Assembly (NCBI RefSeq): GCF_902702915.1
Contig: NZ_LR738849.1
Coordinates: 1,612,001 to 1,676,000 of the forward strand
DNA length: 64,000 nt
Source of the DNA: Desulfovibrio sp. 86
Lineage (GTDB): Bacteria; Desulfobacterota; Desulfovibrionia; Desulfovibrionales; Desulfovibrionaceae
Reading direction: 5' to 3'
The translations under genes and the position numbers were made by a program. This document shows, one piece after another, positions 42,350-50,225 of this stretch; position 1 is the stretch's first letter; the number at the start of each line of letters is the position of its first letter. Below the pieces are notes generated by a model. It was not told the DNA's origin. It searched no databases and worked only from the letters and a program-made list of their open reading frames with translations.

Positions 42350-43897
42350 ATGTTGACGCGCCGTTTACTCTTTCTTACCCCCGCCCAAGCCGTAACAACG
42401 GTCTTTCCTCCATTGCGCGACGCCGGTTATGAACTTGGAATTGCTGAAAATCTCAAGGGAGCTTCAGTATTTATCCGCAAATCCGGCCCGGGGATCATTT
42501 TTGCGCGTCCTTCCCTGCCCGGCTTCAGGGTTGAAGACCTCCTGGCCGTGGGTGCTGAAGACCCCAATTTTCCTCCTGTCATCGTCATTACGGACAAGGG
42601 CACGGCCGAGGAGGCCGAACGCCTCATGAGTCTTGGAGCCAGGGATTACTGGCTTGAGCCTCTTGATGTGGAGCGCATTGTGGCCGTGGCCCGGACAATG
42701 GGCGCCGGGGCGGCCCGTAAGGCGGCTCCGCCCTCCTCCACCCTTGGCGGCCGTAAACCCCATTATGTGGGCGCTGCGGGGCCGCGCATCGTGGGCAGAC
42801 ACCCGGCCATGACCAGGGTTCTGCAACTGGCGCGTCAGGTGGCAGGATCGCGCGCCACGGTGCTTATTACCGGCGAATCGGGAACAGGCAAGGAAATGTT
42901 CGCCCGGTACCTGCACGCCATGAGCAAGCGCGCCGACAAAGCCTTTGTGGCCGTCAACTGCGCCGCCCTGCCGGAGCATTTGCTGGAAAGCGAACTTTTC
43001 GGGCATGAAAAGGGAGCCTTTACCGGGGCCATTGCGCGCAAACCCGGCAAATTCGAGCTGGCCGACGGCGGAACCCTGCTGCTGGACGAAATTTCTGAAA
43101 TGGACATGGCCCTTCAGGCCAAGCTCTTGCGTGTGCTTCAGGAGGGCGAGATCGACCGCGTCGGCGGCACGGAAACCCTCAAGGTGGACGTGCGCGTACT
43201 CGCCACCACCAACCGCGATCTGGAAGACTGGGTCAAGCAGGGCAAATTCCGTCAGGACCTGTATTTCAGGCTCAACGTCATTCCCCTGCGTCTGCCCTCA
43301 CTGCGGGAGCGCAGCGACGATGTGCTGGAACTGGCCCACTTTTTCATGGACATGTACGTGCGCGAATATGCGTTGCCGCAGGCCGTCCTGTCCCAGAGCG
43401 CCATGGACTGGCTGCGCGACTACGACTTTCCCGGCAATGTGCGCGAACTGCAAAATCTCATGGAGCGCGCCGTGCTTCTGGCCAACGGCCGCCCGGTGGA
43501 GCCGCGTCATTTTCTGCTTGAAAATGACGACTGGCCGCTGTTCGAGGAAGACGAAGCTCAATGTGACCCTGACGAAAGCGAGAGCGACTACAGCCCTGAC
43601 GCCGCCTGGGCGGGTCTGGACAGCGCACATGAGGTAGATAGTCAGGCAGCCCCGTCCGAGGGCTCCAGTGGCGTCCAGGACGCGCTGAGGAGCCTGAACC
43701 AAAGCCCGGGCGGCAGCGCCCTGGCGTCAGGCGGCGCGGTCATCCCCCTGCATGAGATGGAGCGCATCATGATTCTCAAGGGGCTGGAGGCCACTTCGGG
43801 CAACAGGACGCAGGCCGCGGATCTTTTGGGCATTTCAGTGCGCACCTTGCGCAACAAGCTTAACGAGTACCGCGCAGCGGGACACCCCATCGACTGA
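42350..43897 (+). CDS. Sigma-54-dependent activator with degenerate receiver
   Basis: This is an NtrC-family AAA+ activator of RpoN RNA polymerase. The N-terminal roughly 120 residues have a receiver-like fold but lack the acidic pair, the phospho-Asp and the Lys. Where a receiver has Asp the sequence reads IIFARP, and where it has Lys it reads WLEPL. It is therefore probably not switched by phosphorylation (FleQ-like). The AAA+ domain has GESGTGKE (175-182), GAFTGA (222-227), the Walker B LLLDEI and an arginine finger region. A linker rich in Asp/Glu precedes a C-terminal Fis-type helix-turn-helix. No target promoter is visible nearby. Confidence 0.9.
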   Translation: MLTRRLLFLTPAQAVTTVFPPLRDAGYELGIAENLKGASVFIRKSGPGIIFARPSLPGFRVEDLLAVGAEDPNFPPVIVITDKGTAEEAERLMSLGARDYWLEPLDVERIVAVARTMGAGAARKAAPPSSTLGGRKPHYVGAAGPRIVGRHPAMTRVLQLARQVAGSRATVLITGESGTGKEMFARYLHAMSKRADKAFVAVNCAALPEHLLESELFGHEKGAFTGAIARKPGKFELADGGTLLLDEISEMDMALQAKLLRVLQEGEIDRVGGTETLKVDVRVLATTNRDLEDWVKQGKFRQDLYFRLNVIPLRLPSLRERSDDVLELAHFFMDMYVREYALPQAVLSQSAMDWLRDYDFPGNVRELQNLMERAVLLANGRPVEPRHFLLENDDWPLFEEDEAQCDPDESESDYSPDAAWAGLDSAHEVDSQAAPSEGSSGVQDALRSLNQSPGGSALASGGAVIPLHEMERIMILKGLEATSGNRTQAADLLGISVRTLRNKLNEYRAAGHPID

Positions 43898-43976
43898 CGC
43901 GCCAGCGACGCGCCCGGCCTTTGCCGCCGCAGCTGCACAAAAATCAGGACTCAAGCCATATATGCGGCTAACATAA

Positions 43977-44007
43977 AGAAACCCCGGTTCAACACCGGGG
44001 TTTCTTG
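43977..44007 (+). terminator. Terminator after the sigma-54 activator gene
   Basis: AAGAAACCCCGG and CCGGGGTTTCTT surround the loop TTCAACA; the stem is perfect. It lies 80 bases after the stop codon. Confidence 0.9.
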
Positions 44008-44271
44008 CCTCTGGCGAATCAGCGCCGCATCATTGCCGTATCTGCCAGTGCTTTCTTGGGGATATGGATTGATGAGCAATGAACAGGGAGCGCGGCGCGC
44101 AACGTCAAAGGAATGCCTTTTCTGCTGAAATTGCTCTGCAATTGTTCCGCTTGCGGTCTGCACGGTTTGCCGGGCAGGCCGTTTTACGTTTGTTCGTCGT
44201 CTGACGTTGCAGCCAGCCGTGTGGCGCATTCCGTCAGGGCTGCCCGCATAATCGCAGGCTGCAACAGGACC

Positions 44272-44421
44272 TAGAGCAGATTAACTTTGAGAATATACAT
44301 TCTCAAAGTTTAAGGCACACTCACTTCGGCGTTGAACCGCGCAGATAAACTGCGCTTACGCCTCCGTAGCGGGCGTCTGCTTCCGCATCCGCCAGAGCAA
44401 TTTCAAAGTGAAATTGCTCTA
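44272..44421. repeat. Composite palindromic repeat at the rraA-like 3' end
   Basis: CTAGAGCAGATTAACTTTGAG with TTCTCAAAGTTTA forms one hairpin. CGCGCAGATAAACTGCGCTTACGCC and the inverse GGGCGTCTGCTTCCGCATCC match 13230-13310. CAGAGCAATTTCAAAGTGAA with ATTGCTCTA ends it. The stop codon of the rraA-like gene (TAG, minus strand, 44419-44421) is the first triplet. The rest of the 44008-44271 gap shows nothing. Confidence 0.8.
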
Positions 44422-45096
44422 GCAGCCGTTGTTGATGGTGCAGCAGGATTTTTTGAGCTTTTCGTACAGCCAGGTGAAATCCAGCGTACCCCGCTCTTCA
44501 ATGCGACGCAGCTTTTCCAGCCCTTCATCAGTAATCTTTTGGGCCTGCGCGGCCAGGGTTTCGGCTTCTTCGCCGCGTATGGCCACGATGCCGTCGTCGT
44601 CAGCCACAATGATGTCGCCAGGGTTGATGACCACATTGCCTATGCTCACGGGCACGTTGATTTCGCCGCAGGCGTCCTTGTACGGGCCATTGGGCGAAAC
44701 CGCCCGCGCATACACGGGAAAAGGCAGTTCGCGCAGGGCGCGGGCATCCCGCACGGCTCCGTCAATGACAAAACCGGCCAGTCCGCGCTTCATGGCCAGA
44801 TTGGCCATAATTTCGCCGCACACCGCGCGTTCTTCATACGCGCCGCATGAGGCCACAATCACGTCGCCGGGCTGGGCGTTGTCCACGGCGTAATAGAGCA
44901 GCAGGTTTTCGCTGGCGGGCAGGTTGACGGTATAGGCTGAACCCTGCATACGGCTGCGGCCAAGCGGCTTGAGGGCCGAGGGCAGGGCGGCGTTGCGGCC
45001 CAGGGCGTCGCAGATGTCGGCAACGGCAAGGTCGGAATACAGGCTTACGATGCCGGCGGGCAGGCGATCCAGTGTGCGGTTTATGACAAAGCGCAT
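44419..45096 (-). CDS. RraA-family aldolase/decarboxylase-like protein
   Basis: The RraA fold serves as RNase E inhibitor, as HMG/CHA aldolase or as oxaloacetate decarboxylase. The 225-residue product has the conserved metal-site stretch GAVRDARALRELPFPVYAR and GDVIVASC near the centre, and INVPVSIGNVVINPGDIIVADDDGIV. The Arg and Asp of the aldolase active site (GAVRD) are kept, so an enzyme is more likely than an inhibitor. It is the last gene of the suyA-suyB-transporter group. A role in handling oxo-acids from sulfolactate breakdown is only an inference. Confidence 0.8.
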   Translation of the reverse strand: MRFVINRTLDRLPAGIVSLYSDLAVADICDALGRNAALPSALKPLGRSRMQGSAYTVNLPASENLLLYYAVDNAQPGDVIVASCGAYEERAVCGEIMANLAMKRGLAGFVIDGAVRDARALRELPFPVYARAVSPNGPYKDACGEINVPVSIGNVVINPGDIIVADDDGIVAIRGEEAETLAAQAQKITDEGLEKLRRIEERGTLDFTWLYEKLKKSCCTINNGC

Positions 45097-45134
45097 GAGT
45101 TGGGCCTTAGCGGTGCTTTGGGGTTGATTTTGTG

Positions 45135-45175
45135 CCCATCCGCCCGAGGGTATGACGGTTCGGACGGATGGGCGC
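45135..45175 (-). terminator. Hairpin between the transporter and rraA-like genes
   Basis: GCCCATCCGCCCG pairs with CGGACGGATGGGC. It lies in the 111-base gap before the rraA-like gene, with no clear T-tract. It may be a partial terminator or a processing site. Confidence 0.45.
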
Positions 45176-45207
45176 GCTAAATGGGCATGGAGGAGTGTTT
45201 CTGTGCC

Positions 45208-46548
45208 CTACTTTACTGACTGCGGCGCGGCAGCCGGAGAAGCATTGTCAATGATATTCTGGTCTTCGTCCTTTTCCAGCAGATCTTCCACATCGACCTT
45301 GCCGCTGAGTACAAGATTGGCATGGTCAAGATCTATGGATTTTTCCCATCGGCCAATGGCCACAGTGGCCACGCAGTTGCCGATGAGGTTAACGACAGCG
45401 CGCATTTCGTTAAGAATACGGTCAATGCCGATAACCAGGGTCATGCCGACTACGGGAATGATATTGGTGGCCGAAAGGGTCGCCGCAAGGGCGATAAGGG
45501 CCGCGCCGGCGACACCCGCGCCGCCCTTGGAGGTCAGCAGCAGAACGAGCATCAGTGTGATCTGGTGCTGGATGTCAAGATGGATGTCCATGGCCTGGGC
45601 GATAAAGGAGGCGGCCATGGTAAGGTAAATGGCCGCGCCGTCCAGGTTGAAGGAGTAGCCGGTGGGGAACACCAGACCGACCACGGATTTCTTGATGCCC
45701 AGGGCTTCCATCTTTTCCATGCTGCGGGGCAGAACGGCCTCAGTGCTGGCAGTGCCGAGAGTAATGAAGATTTCTTCCTTCATGTACTTTATGAGCTGCC
45801 AGATGCTGATGCCGGAGAACTTGCAGATGAGCCCAAGAATGATAATGACGAAAAGAGCGCTTGTTAAGTAGAGACAGGCTACAAGCTTGCCCAGGGAGGC
45901 CAGAGCGCCCACGCCGTATTTGCCGATGGTGAAGGTGATCGCGCCAAAAGCGCCAACAGGCGCAAGCTTCATGATCAGGTTGACCACACCGAGAAAGGCG
46001 TTGCTGAAGCGGTCAAGCGTGCCGAGAATGGCTTGCTTGGGTTTTTCACCCATGTGGGAAAGGCTCATGCCGAACAGCACGGAGAACAGGAGCACCTGCA
46101 AGAGATTGCCTTCAGCAAAGGCGCCCACCACACTGTGGGGGATGATGCCCATGATGAATTCTTGGGTGGACTGCTGCTTGGCGTGGGCAAACTTGCCCAG
46201 AGCTGAGGCGTCCATGGTGGCAGGGTCGGCGTGGATACCGGCGCCGGGCTGGACAAAATGGACAACAACAAGGCCGATAAATAATGCAAGAGTAGTGACT
46301 ATTTCGAAGTAAAGCAGTGTCTTGCCACCAACGCGTCCTACTGCCTTAAGGCTTTCCATGCGGGCGATGCCCACGGAAACCGTACAGAAAATGACCGGCG
46401 TGATGATCATCTTGATCAAATTGATGAAAGCGTCGCCGAGGGGCTTGAGCTTTACGGCGATATCAGGTTGAATAAATCCAAAGGCAATGCCCAGGGCAAT
46501 ACCCAAAAGCACCTTGAAATACAGCGTAGAAAAAATCTTTTTTGACAT
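45208..46548 (-). CDS. DctA/GltP-family dicarboxylate:cation symporter
   Basis: This is a DAACS-family sodium/proton symporter with about eight membrane helices. Diagnostic signatures are KMIITPVIFCTV, the reentrant-loop serine-type stretch FITLGTASTEAVLPRS, the GYSFNLDGAAIYL motif with the Asn-Leu-Asp and a second loop SKGGAGVAGAA. Length is 446 residues from the ATG at 46548, which has GAGGTAA upstream; the frame extends 19 codons further without homology. It sits in the suyA-suyB group, so sulfolactate or a C4 dicarboxylate is a likely substrate. The family call is firm and the substrate is inferred. Confidence 0.9.
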   Translation of the reverse strand: MSKKIFSTLYFKVLLGIALGIAFGFIQPDIAVKLKPLGDAFINLIKMIITPVIFCTVSVGIARMESLKAVGRVGGKTLLYFEIVTTLALFIGLVVVHFVQPGAGIHADPATMDASALGKFAHAKQQSTQEFIMGIIPHSVVGAFAEGNLLQVLLFSVLFGMSLSHMGEKPKQAILGTLDRFSNAFLGVVNLIMKLAPVGAFGAITFTIGKYGVGALASLGKLVACLYLTSALFVIIILGLICKFSGISIWQLIKYMKEEIFITLGTASTEAVLPRSMEKMEALGIKKSVVGLVFPTGYSFNLDGAAIYLTMAASFIAQAMDIHLDIQHQITLMLVLLLTSKGGAGVAGAALIALAATLSATNIIPVVGMTLVIGIDRILNEMRAVVNLIGNCVATVAIGRWEKSIDLDHANLVLSGKVDVEDLLEKDEDQNIIDNASPAAAPQSVK

Positions 46549-46624
46549 ATTTACCTCAAACACAGGTAGTGTATGGGGGGGCGCCACCAGCTTGCGGCAC
46601 TGCATCCAGGTTTGCGCCCAAGGG

Positions 46625-46669
46625 CACGGAGAGCCGAAGCCGGGTAGTGACCGGCGTCGGCTCTCCGTG
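46625..46669 (-). terminator. Strong hairpin between suyB and the transporter gene
   Basis: CACGGAGAGCCGA pairs with TCGGCTCTCCGTG, and an inner GCCGG/CCGGC extends it. It sits just after the suyB stop codon with a T-poor end. It could lower expression of the transporter relative to suyAB or protect the suyAB message. Confidence 0.55.
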
Positions 46670-46676
46670 TAAACCT

Positions 46677-47837
46677 CTACGCGCTTTCGTACAGGCGGGT
46701 CATGATAAATTCACGATGACCCAGCGCTTCAGCCGAGGTATTACGGCCGTTGCAGGTACGAATGAGCATTTCAAGCAGCATGTCGCCAGCCTGATCCATA
46801 TTGATTTCGCGGCGCAGAATGCCGGAAACGTCCACGTCGATGTGCTCGTTCATGGTGCGCACCGTGCGCGGGTTGGCCGACAGTTTGATCACGGGCAGAA
46901 TGGGGTTGCCGATGATGTTGCCCTGTCCCGTGGGGAAGAAGTGGGCCACAAAGCCGGAAGCGGCGCACAGGGTGACCATTTCGGCGGCGGCGGAAGAAGA
47001 ATCCATGAACCACAGGCCGGGGCCGGTGGGGGTTTCGGCCTTGTCGAGGCAGCCGATAACCGGAGCCTTGCGGCCGATTTTCTGGATGTTGCCGAGGGCC
47101 TTTTCCTCAATGGTGGTCAGGCCGCCTTCGATGTTGCCCTTGGTGGGCTGGGAGTCGCAAAGGTCGTTGGTCTTGTGGTCGTCAACAACCTTGGCGTAGC
47201 GGTCAAAGAAATCCATGAACTTTTTGCGCACGTTTTCAGTGGCGCAACGGGCGGCAACCAGGTGTTCGCCGCCGGTGATTTCGGTGGTTTCACCAAACAG
47301 GGTGGTGGCGCCGTTTTCCCACAGCTTGTCAAAAGCGTTGCCAACGGTGGGGTTGGCGGCAATACCGGAAGTGGTGTCGGATTCGCCACATTTGGTGGAA
47401 ACCCACAGCTCGCTCATCTTGCATTCAGTGCGCTGCAGTTCGCTGGCGTAGTGCACAAATTCCTTGGCCTTGAGGGAAGCGGCGCGGATGGTTTCCAGGT
47501 CGCCGTGCTGCTCAATTCCGAAGCCTACTACGGGCTTGCCGGTCTTGGCAATGCCGTCCACCACGCGCTGCGTCCACACGGGCTCGATGCCGATGACGAC
47601 AACGGCGGCCACGTTGGGGTTGCTGCCCACGCCGATAAGGGTGCGGAAATGCAGGTCAAGGTCTTCACCAAACTGCAGGCGGCCATAAGCGTGGGGCAGG
47701 GCCATGGTGCCCTTGATGTTGTTGGCCACAGCTTCACAGGCGGCATTGGAAAGGTCGTCCAAAGGCAGAATGATCACATGGTTACGGATGCCCACGCGGC
47801 CATTTTCGCGGCGGTAGCCCATAAATGTCTTGTTCAT
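46677..47837 (-). CDS. suyB: Probable (2R)-sulfolactate sulfo-lyase, beta subunit
   Basis: This is a UxaA/GarD-family dehydratase-like large subunit. With SuyA it would cut (2R)-3-sulfolactate into pyruvate and sulfite. [25 protein letters not shown] and [11 protein letters not shown] open it. [14 protein letters not shown] and [37 protein letters not shown] follow. Cys residues in CGES and [14 protein letters not shown] may bind a metal. Length is 386 residues from the ATG at 47837, which has GAGGTGG upstream. The start lies four bases after the SuyA stop. Altronate or galactarate dehydratase is the alternative, but the SuyA partner favours sulfolactate. Confidence 0.75.
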   Translation of the reverse strand: MNKTFMGYRRENGRVGIRNHVIILPLDDLSNAACEAVANNIKGTMALPHAYGRLQFGEDLDLHFRTLIGVGSNPNVAAVVVIGIEPVWTQRVVDGIAKTGKPVVGFGIEQHGDLETIRAASLKAKEFVHYASELQRTECKMSELWVSTKCGESDTTSGIAANPTVGNAFDKLWENGATTLFGETTEITGGEHLVAARCATENVRKKFMDFFDRYAKVVDDHKTNDLCDSQPTKGNIEGGLTTIEEKALGNIQKIGRKAPVIGCLDKAETPTGPGLWFMDSSSAAAEMVTLCAASGFVAHFFPTGQGNIIGNPILPVIKLSANPRTVRTMNEHIDVDVSGILRREINMDQAGDMLLEMLIRTCNGRNTSAEALGHREFIMTRLYESA

Positions 47838-47841
47838 TGGT

Positions 47842-48126
47842 TTACCACCTCTTGGTTTTGACGTTGTGCACATGCAGGTGTTCGCCACGCTTGATGGGCT
47901 TGATCACCTTGCCGATGTCGGTGCCGTACTTGATGACGGTGTCGCCTTCAGCGAGGTCCTGAAGGGCGATCTTGTGGCCGATCGGAATGTCGCTCAGGGT
48001 TTCAAACACCAGTGTGGTGTCGCCGTCCATAACCCAGCCGTTGAGTTGGTCGCCCTTTTTGACGCCTTCAACCACGACCACGCCGACGCTGTCGCCGGGT
48101 TCATGCACCACAAAGTGGGTTGTCAT
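47842..48126 (-). CDS. suyA: Probable (2R)-sulfolactate sulfo-lyase, alpha subunit
   Basis: This is a 94-residue SAF-domain subunit. [21 protein letters not shown] and [22 protein letters not shown], with the end [12 protein letters not shown], are close to my recollection of SuyA from sulfolactate degraders. AAGGAGA decides the ATG at 48126; the upstream frame is not conserved. In a dissimilatory sulfate reducer the sulfite made is an electron acceptor. The sigma-54 promoter at 48307-48322 lies upstream, with a leader of about 170 bases. The call needs a database comparison. Confidence 0.75.
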   Translation of the reverse strand: MTTHFVVHEPGDSVGVVVVEGVKKGDQLNGWVMDGDTTLVFETLSDIPIGHKIALQDLAEGDTVIKYGTDIGKVIKPIKRGEHLHVHNVKTKRW

Positions 48127-48306
48127 ACTGGTCTCCTTGGATAGTATGGTAGTAATAAAACGTACATTAATGGACAAGCGATCTTTATTGCATACAAGAT
48201 AATGCGTATTTGCATTTGCCAGGCTTTTAAATACAAGATTATTTTCGTGCATTAAGCGACAGATGCAACGCGATCACTTGCCTTACCTTGTTTGTACTCA
48301 TGTATT

Positions 48307-48322
48307 AGCAAGGTGCGTGCCA
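48307..48322 (-). promoter_or_regulatory. Sigma-54 (-24/-12) promoter of the suy operon
   Basis: On the minus strand TGGCACG-CACC-TTGCT fits the consensus TGGCACG-N4-TTGCW exactly. It points at suyA, with an expected start near 48296. Upstream of it (48374-48412) lie AGTTGA-N8-TCAACT and CCCATTTATGGG, which could be activator sites. The adjacent divergent gene encodes a sigma-54 activator. Confidence 0.88.
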
Positions 48323-48373
48323 AAGCGGGTTGGATAGCCGGAGCCTGCGTCATCAAAGGATATTTTTTCACAA

Positions 48374-48412
48374 AGTTGATTGATTGTTCAACTAACTATG
48401 CCCATTTATGGG
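48374..48412. promoter_or_regulatory. Candidate activator-binding palindromes
   Basis: AGTTGA-N8-TCAACT (48374-48393) and CCCATTTATGGG (48401-48412) lie 52-90 bases upstream of the -24 element, a usual distance for enhancer-type sites. They are also upstream of the regulator's own start. Their role is inferred from position. Confidence 0.5.
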
Positions 48413-48467
48413 AAATTTACTTGTATTTGGGCAAAGAAATGATTAAATGTGGGCAGAGGTGAAGTAC

Positions 48468-50117
48468 ATGCCCTATGAGATTTCAGCAGACGGTTTGAGC
48501 AATCCTTCCCGGACTGTGGGCCAGGTGGTGCACCATCTGGCCAGGCTGGTGGTGGGAAAAATGGACCGTAATGCTTTTTTTCGCATGCTTGCAAAGCAGC
48601 TTCGCGTTTTGTTTCACTATGACCGTTTCTGCATCAACCTATATGACGCCGAAAGGGAATTCCTGAATCTCTTTACGGCGGCCGACGGCACCGTGGTGGA
48701 ATCGCTCTCCAACACGCGCATCGCCCAGAACACGGTGGCAGGCCTGGCCATTGCCTCGCGCAAGCCTGTGGTCATCAATGACCTTGCCAAACACGATTTT
48801 GGCGATTCACCCATGCCGCTTTCCACCGTGGGCCTCAACTCCACCATCGCCCTGCCGCTCATCGTCAGCGGCGAGGTTATCGGCACTCTGCACGTTTCCT
48901 TTGTAAAGCCCCCTGAAAATATCGTGCAGATTCTCAATGTGCTTTTGGAGCTCAGCCCGGTGTTGTCCACCTTTCTTTTTGCCGTATTGTCCGAGGAAAG
49001 GCTTGAAAAGGTCCGCGCCACGCATGCGGCCATGCCGCAAACCTCTGACACGGACACCACGGGCAGTATCCAGCTGGCCACAAGCCTGCTTGAAACGCCA
49101 GACATGCGCAGCCTTATGGCCCTGGCGCGCAAGGTGGCCAAGCTGCACATCGCGGTAATGATCGTGGGCGAAACGGGTACGGGCAAAAGCATGATGGCCC
49201 GCTGGCTGCACAGGCACAGCCCGCGTAGGGGAAACAACTTTGTGAAGGTCAACTGCCCTTCCCTGCCCCCTACCCTTTTTGAGAGTGAAATGTTCGGCTA
49301 CGCCAAGGGGGCGTTTACCGGGGCCACGAGCAAGCGCGTAGGCCGTGTTGAGCTGGCCCAGGGCGGTACGCTTTTTCTTGATGAAATTGGAGAGCTTGCA
49401 CCAGAAATGCAAAGCAAGCTCCTGCAAGTGCTTGAAGAAAACTCTTTTGAACGTGTGGGCGAGGCTTCGCCCATCGGGGTGGATATCCGCGTCATGTCCG
49501 CCACCAACATCGACGTTGGGGCCGCCATGAACGAAGGCCGCCTGCGCCGGGACCTCTATTATCGCCTTGGTTCAGTGGTGCTGCGCATGCCGCCGCTGCG
49601 CGAAAGAAAGAATGACATACCGCTGTTTGTGGACCATTTTGTAAAGCAGTTTGCCAAGGAATATGAAATAACCCCGCCAAAGCTTACGCGTTCTGTCATG
49701 GAAGCCCTGCATGAGCACCCCTGGCCCGGCAATACGCGCGAGTTGCGCAACGTGGTGAGCCGCCTGCTGCTGCAAACGCTGGATGGCCCCATTACCAACA
49801 GTTTCGTGGCCGAGGCCCTGCATTTGTGGAAAACGCCGGCAGACGGCCTTGCGTCCGGGCCGACGGTTCCGGCCGTCGCTCCGCAGCCAGGCGCGCCATC
49901 GGGAGGCTGGCAGGTTCCCATACTTCCCCAGCCGGGCACTGAAAAGGGGGGGGCTTCCTCTACGCTGCCCACCCTTGAGCAAAACGAAAAAGCGCATATC
50001 GAGAAGGCCCTGCGGCTCAGCGGGGGCAAGCTTTCCGGGCCGGACGGGGCTGCGGGTCTGCTCGGCGTTCCGCGCTCCACCTTGCAACACCGTATGCGCA
50101 AACTGGGCATAAAGTAG
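48468..50117 (+). CDS. Sigma-54-dependent activator with GAF sensor domain
   Basis: This is an RpoN activator of the FhlA/NorR layout. A GAF domain spans about residues 30-175 (FHYDRFCINLYD, GLAIASRKPVVINDL), then AAA+ with GETGTGKS (234-241), GAFTGA (281-286) and FLDEIGEL, and a Pro/Gly linker leading to a Fis-type helix-turn-helix at the end. AGAGGTG upstream favours the ATG at 48468; another is seven codons upstream. It is divergent from suyA across the sigma-54 promoter and is probably its activator, sensing a small ligand through GAF. The ligand (perhaps sulfolactate) is an inference. Confidence 0.9.
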   Translation: MPYEISADGLSNPSRTVGQVVHHLARLVVGKMDRNAFFRMLAKQLRVLFHYDRFCINLYDAEREFLNLFTAADGTVVESLSNTRIAQNTVAGLAIASRKPVVINDLAKHDFGDSPMPLSTVGLNSTIALPLIVSGEVIGTLHVSFVKPPENIVQILNVLLELSPVLSTFLFAVLSEERLEKVRATHAAMPQTSDTDTTGSIQLATSLLETPDMRSLMALARKVAKLHIAVMIVGETGTGKSMMARWLHRHSPRRGNNFVKVNCPSLPPTLFESEMFGYAKGAFTGATSKRVGRVELAQGGTLFLDEIGELAPEMQSKLLQVLEENSFERVGEASPIGVDIRVMSATNIDVGAAMNEGRLRRDLYYRLGSVVLRMPPLRERKNDIPLFVDHFVKQFAKEYEITPPKLTRSVMEALHEHPWPGNTRELRNVVSRLLLQTLDGPITNSFVAEALHLWKTPADGLASGPTVPAVAPQPGAPSGGWQVPILPQPGTEKGGASSTLPTLEQNEKAHIEKALRLSGGKLSGPDGAAGLLGVPRSTLQHRMRKLGIK

Positions 50118-50225
50118 AGGCGTCCCCCCTACTTTCGACGGATGTGCAGTCTTTCTTGAGTTTCCACAGGATTGCGCATATGATGCCGCTCTACGTCAAG
50201 AGCAATTACGCATTCCGGAGTCCGC

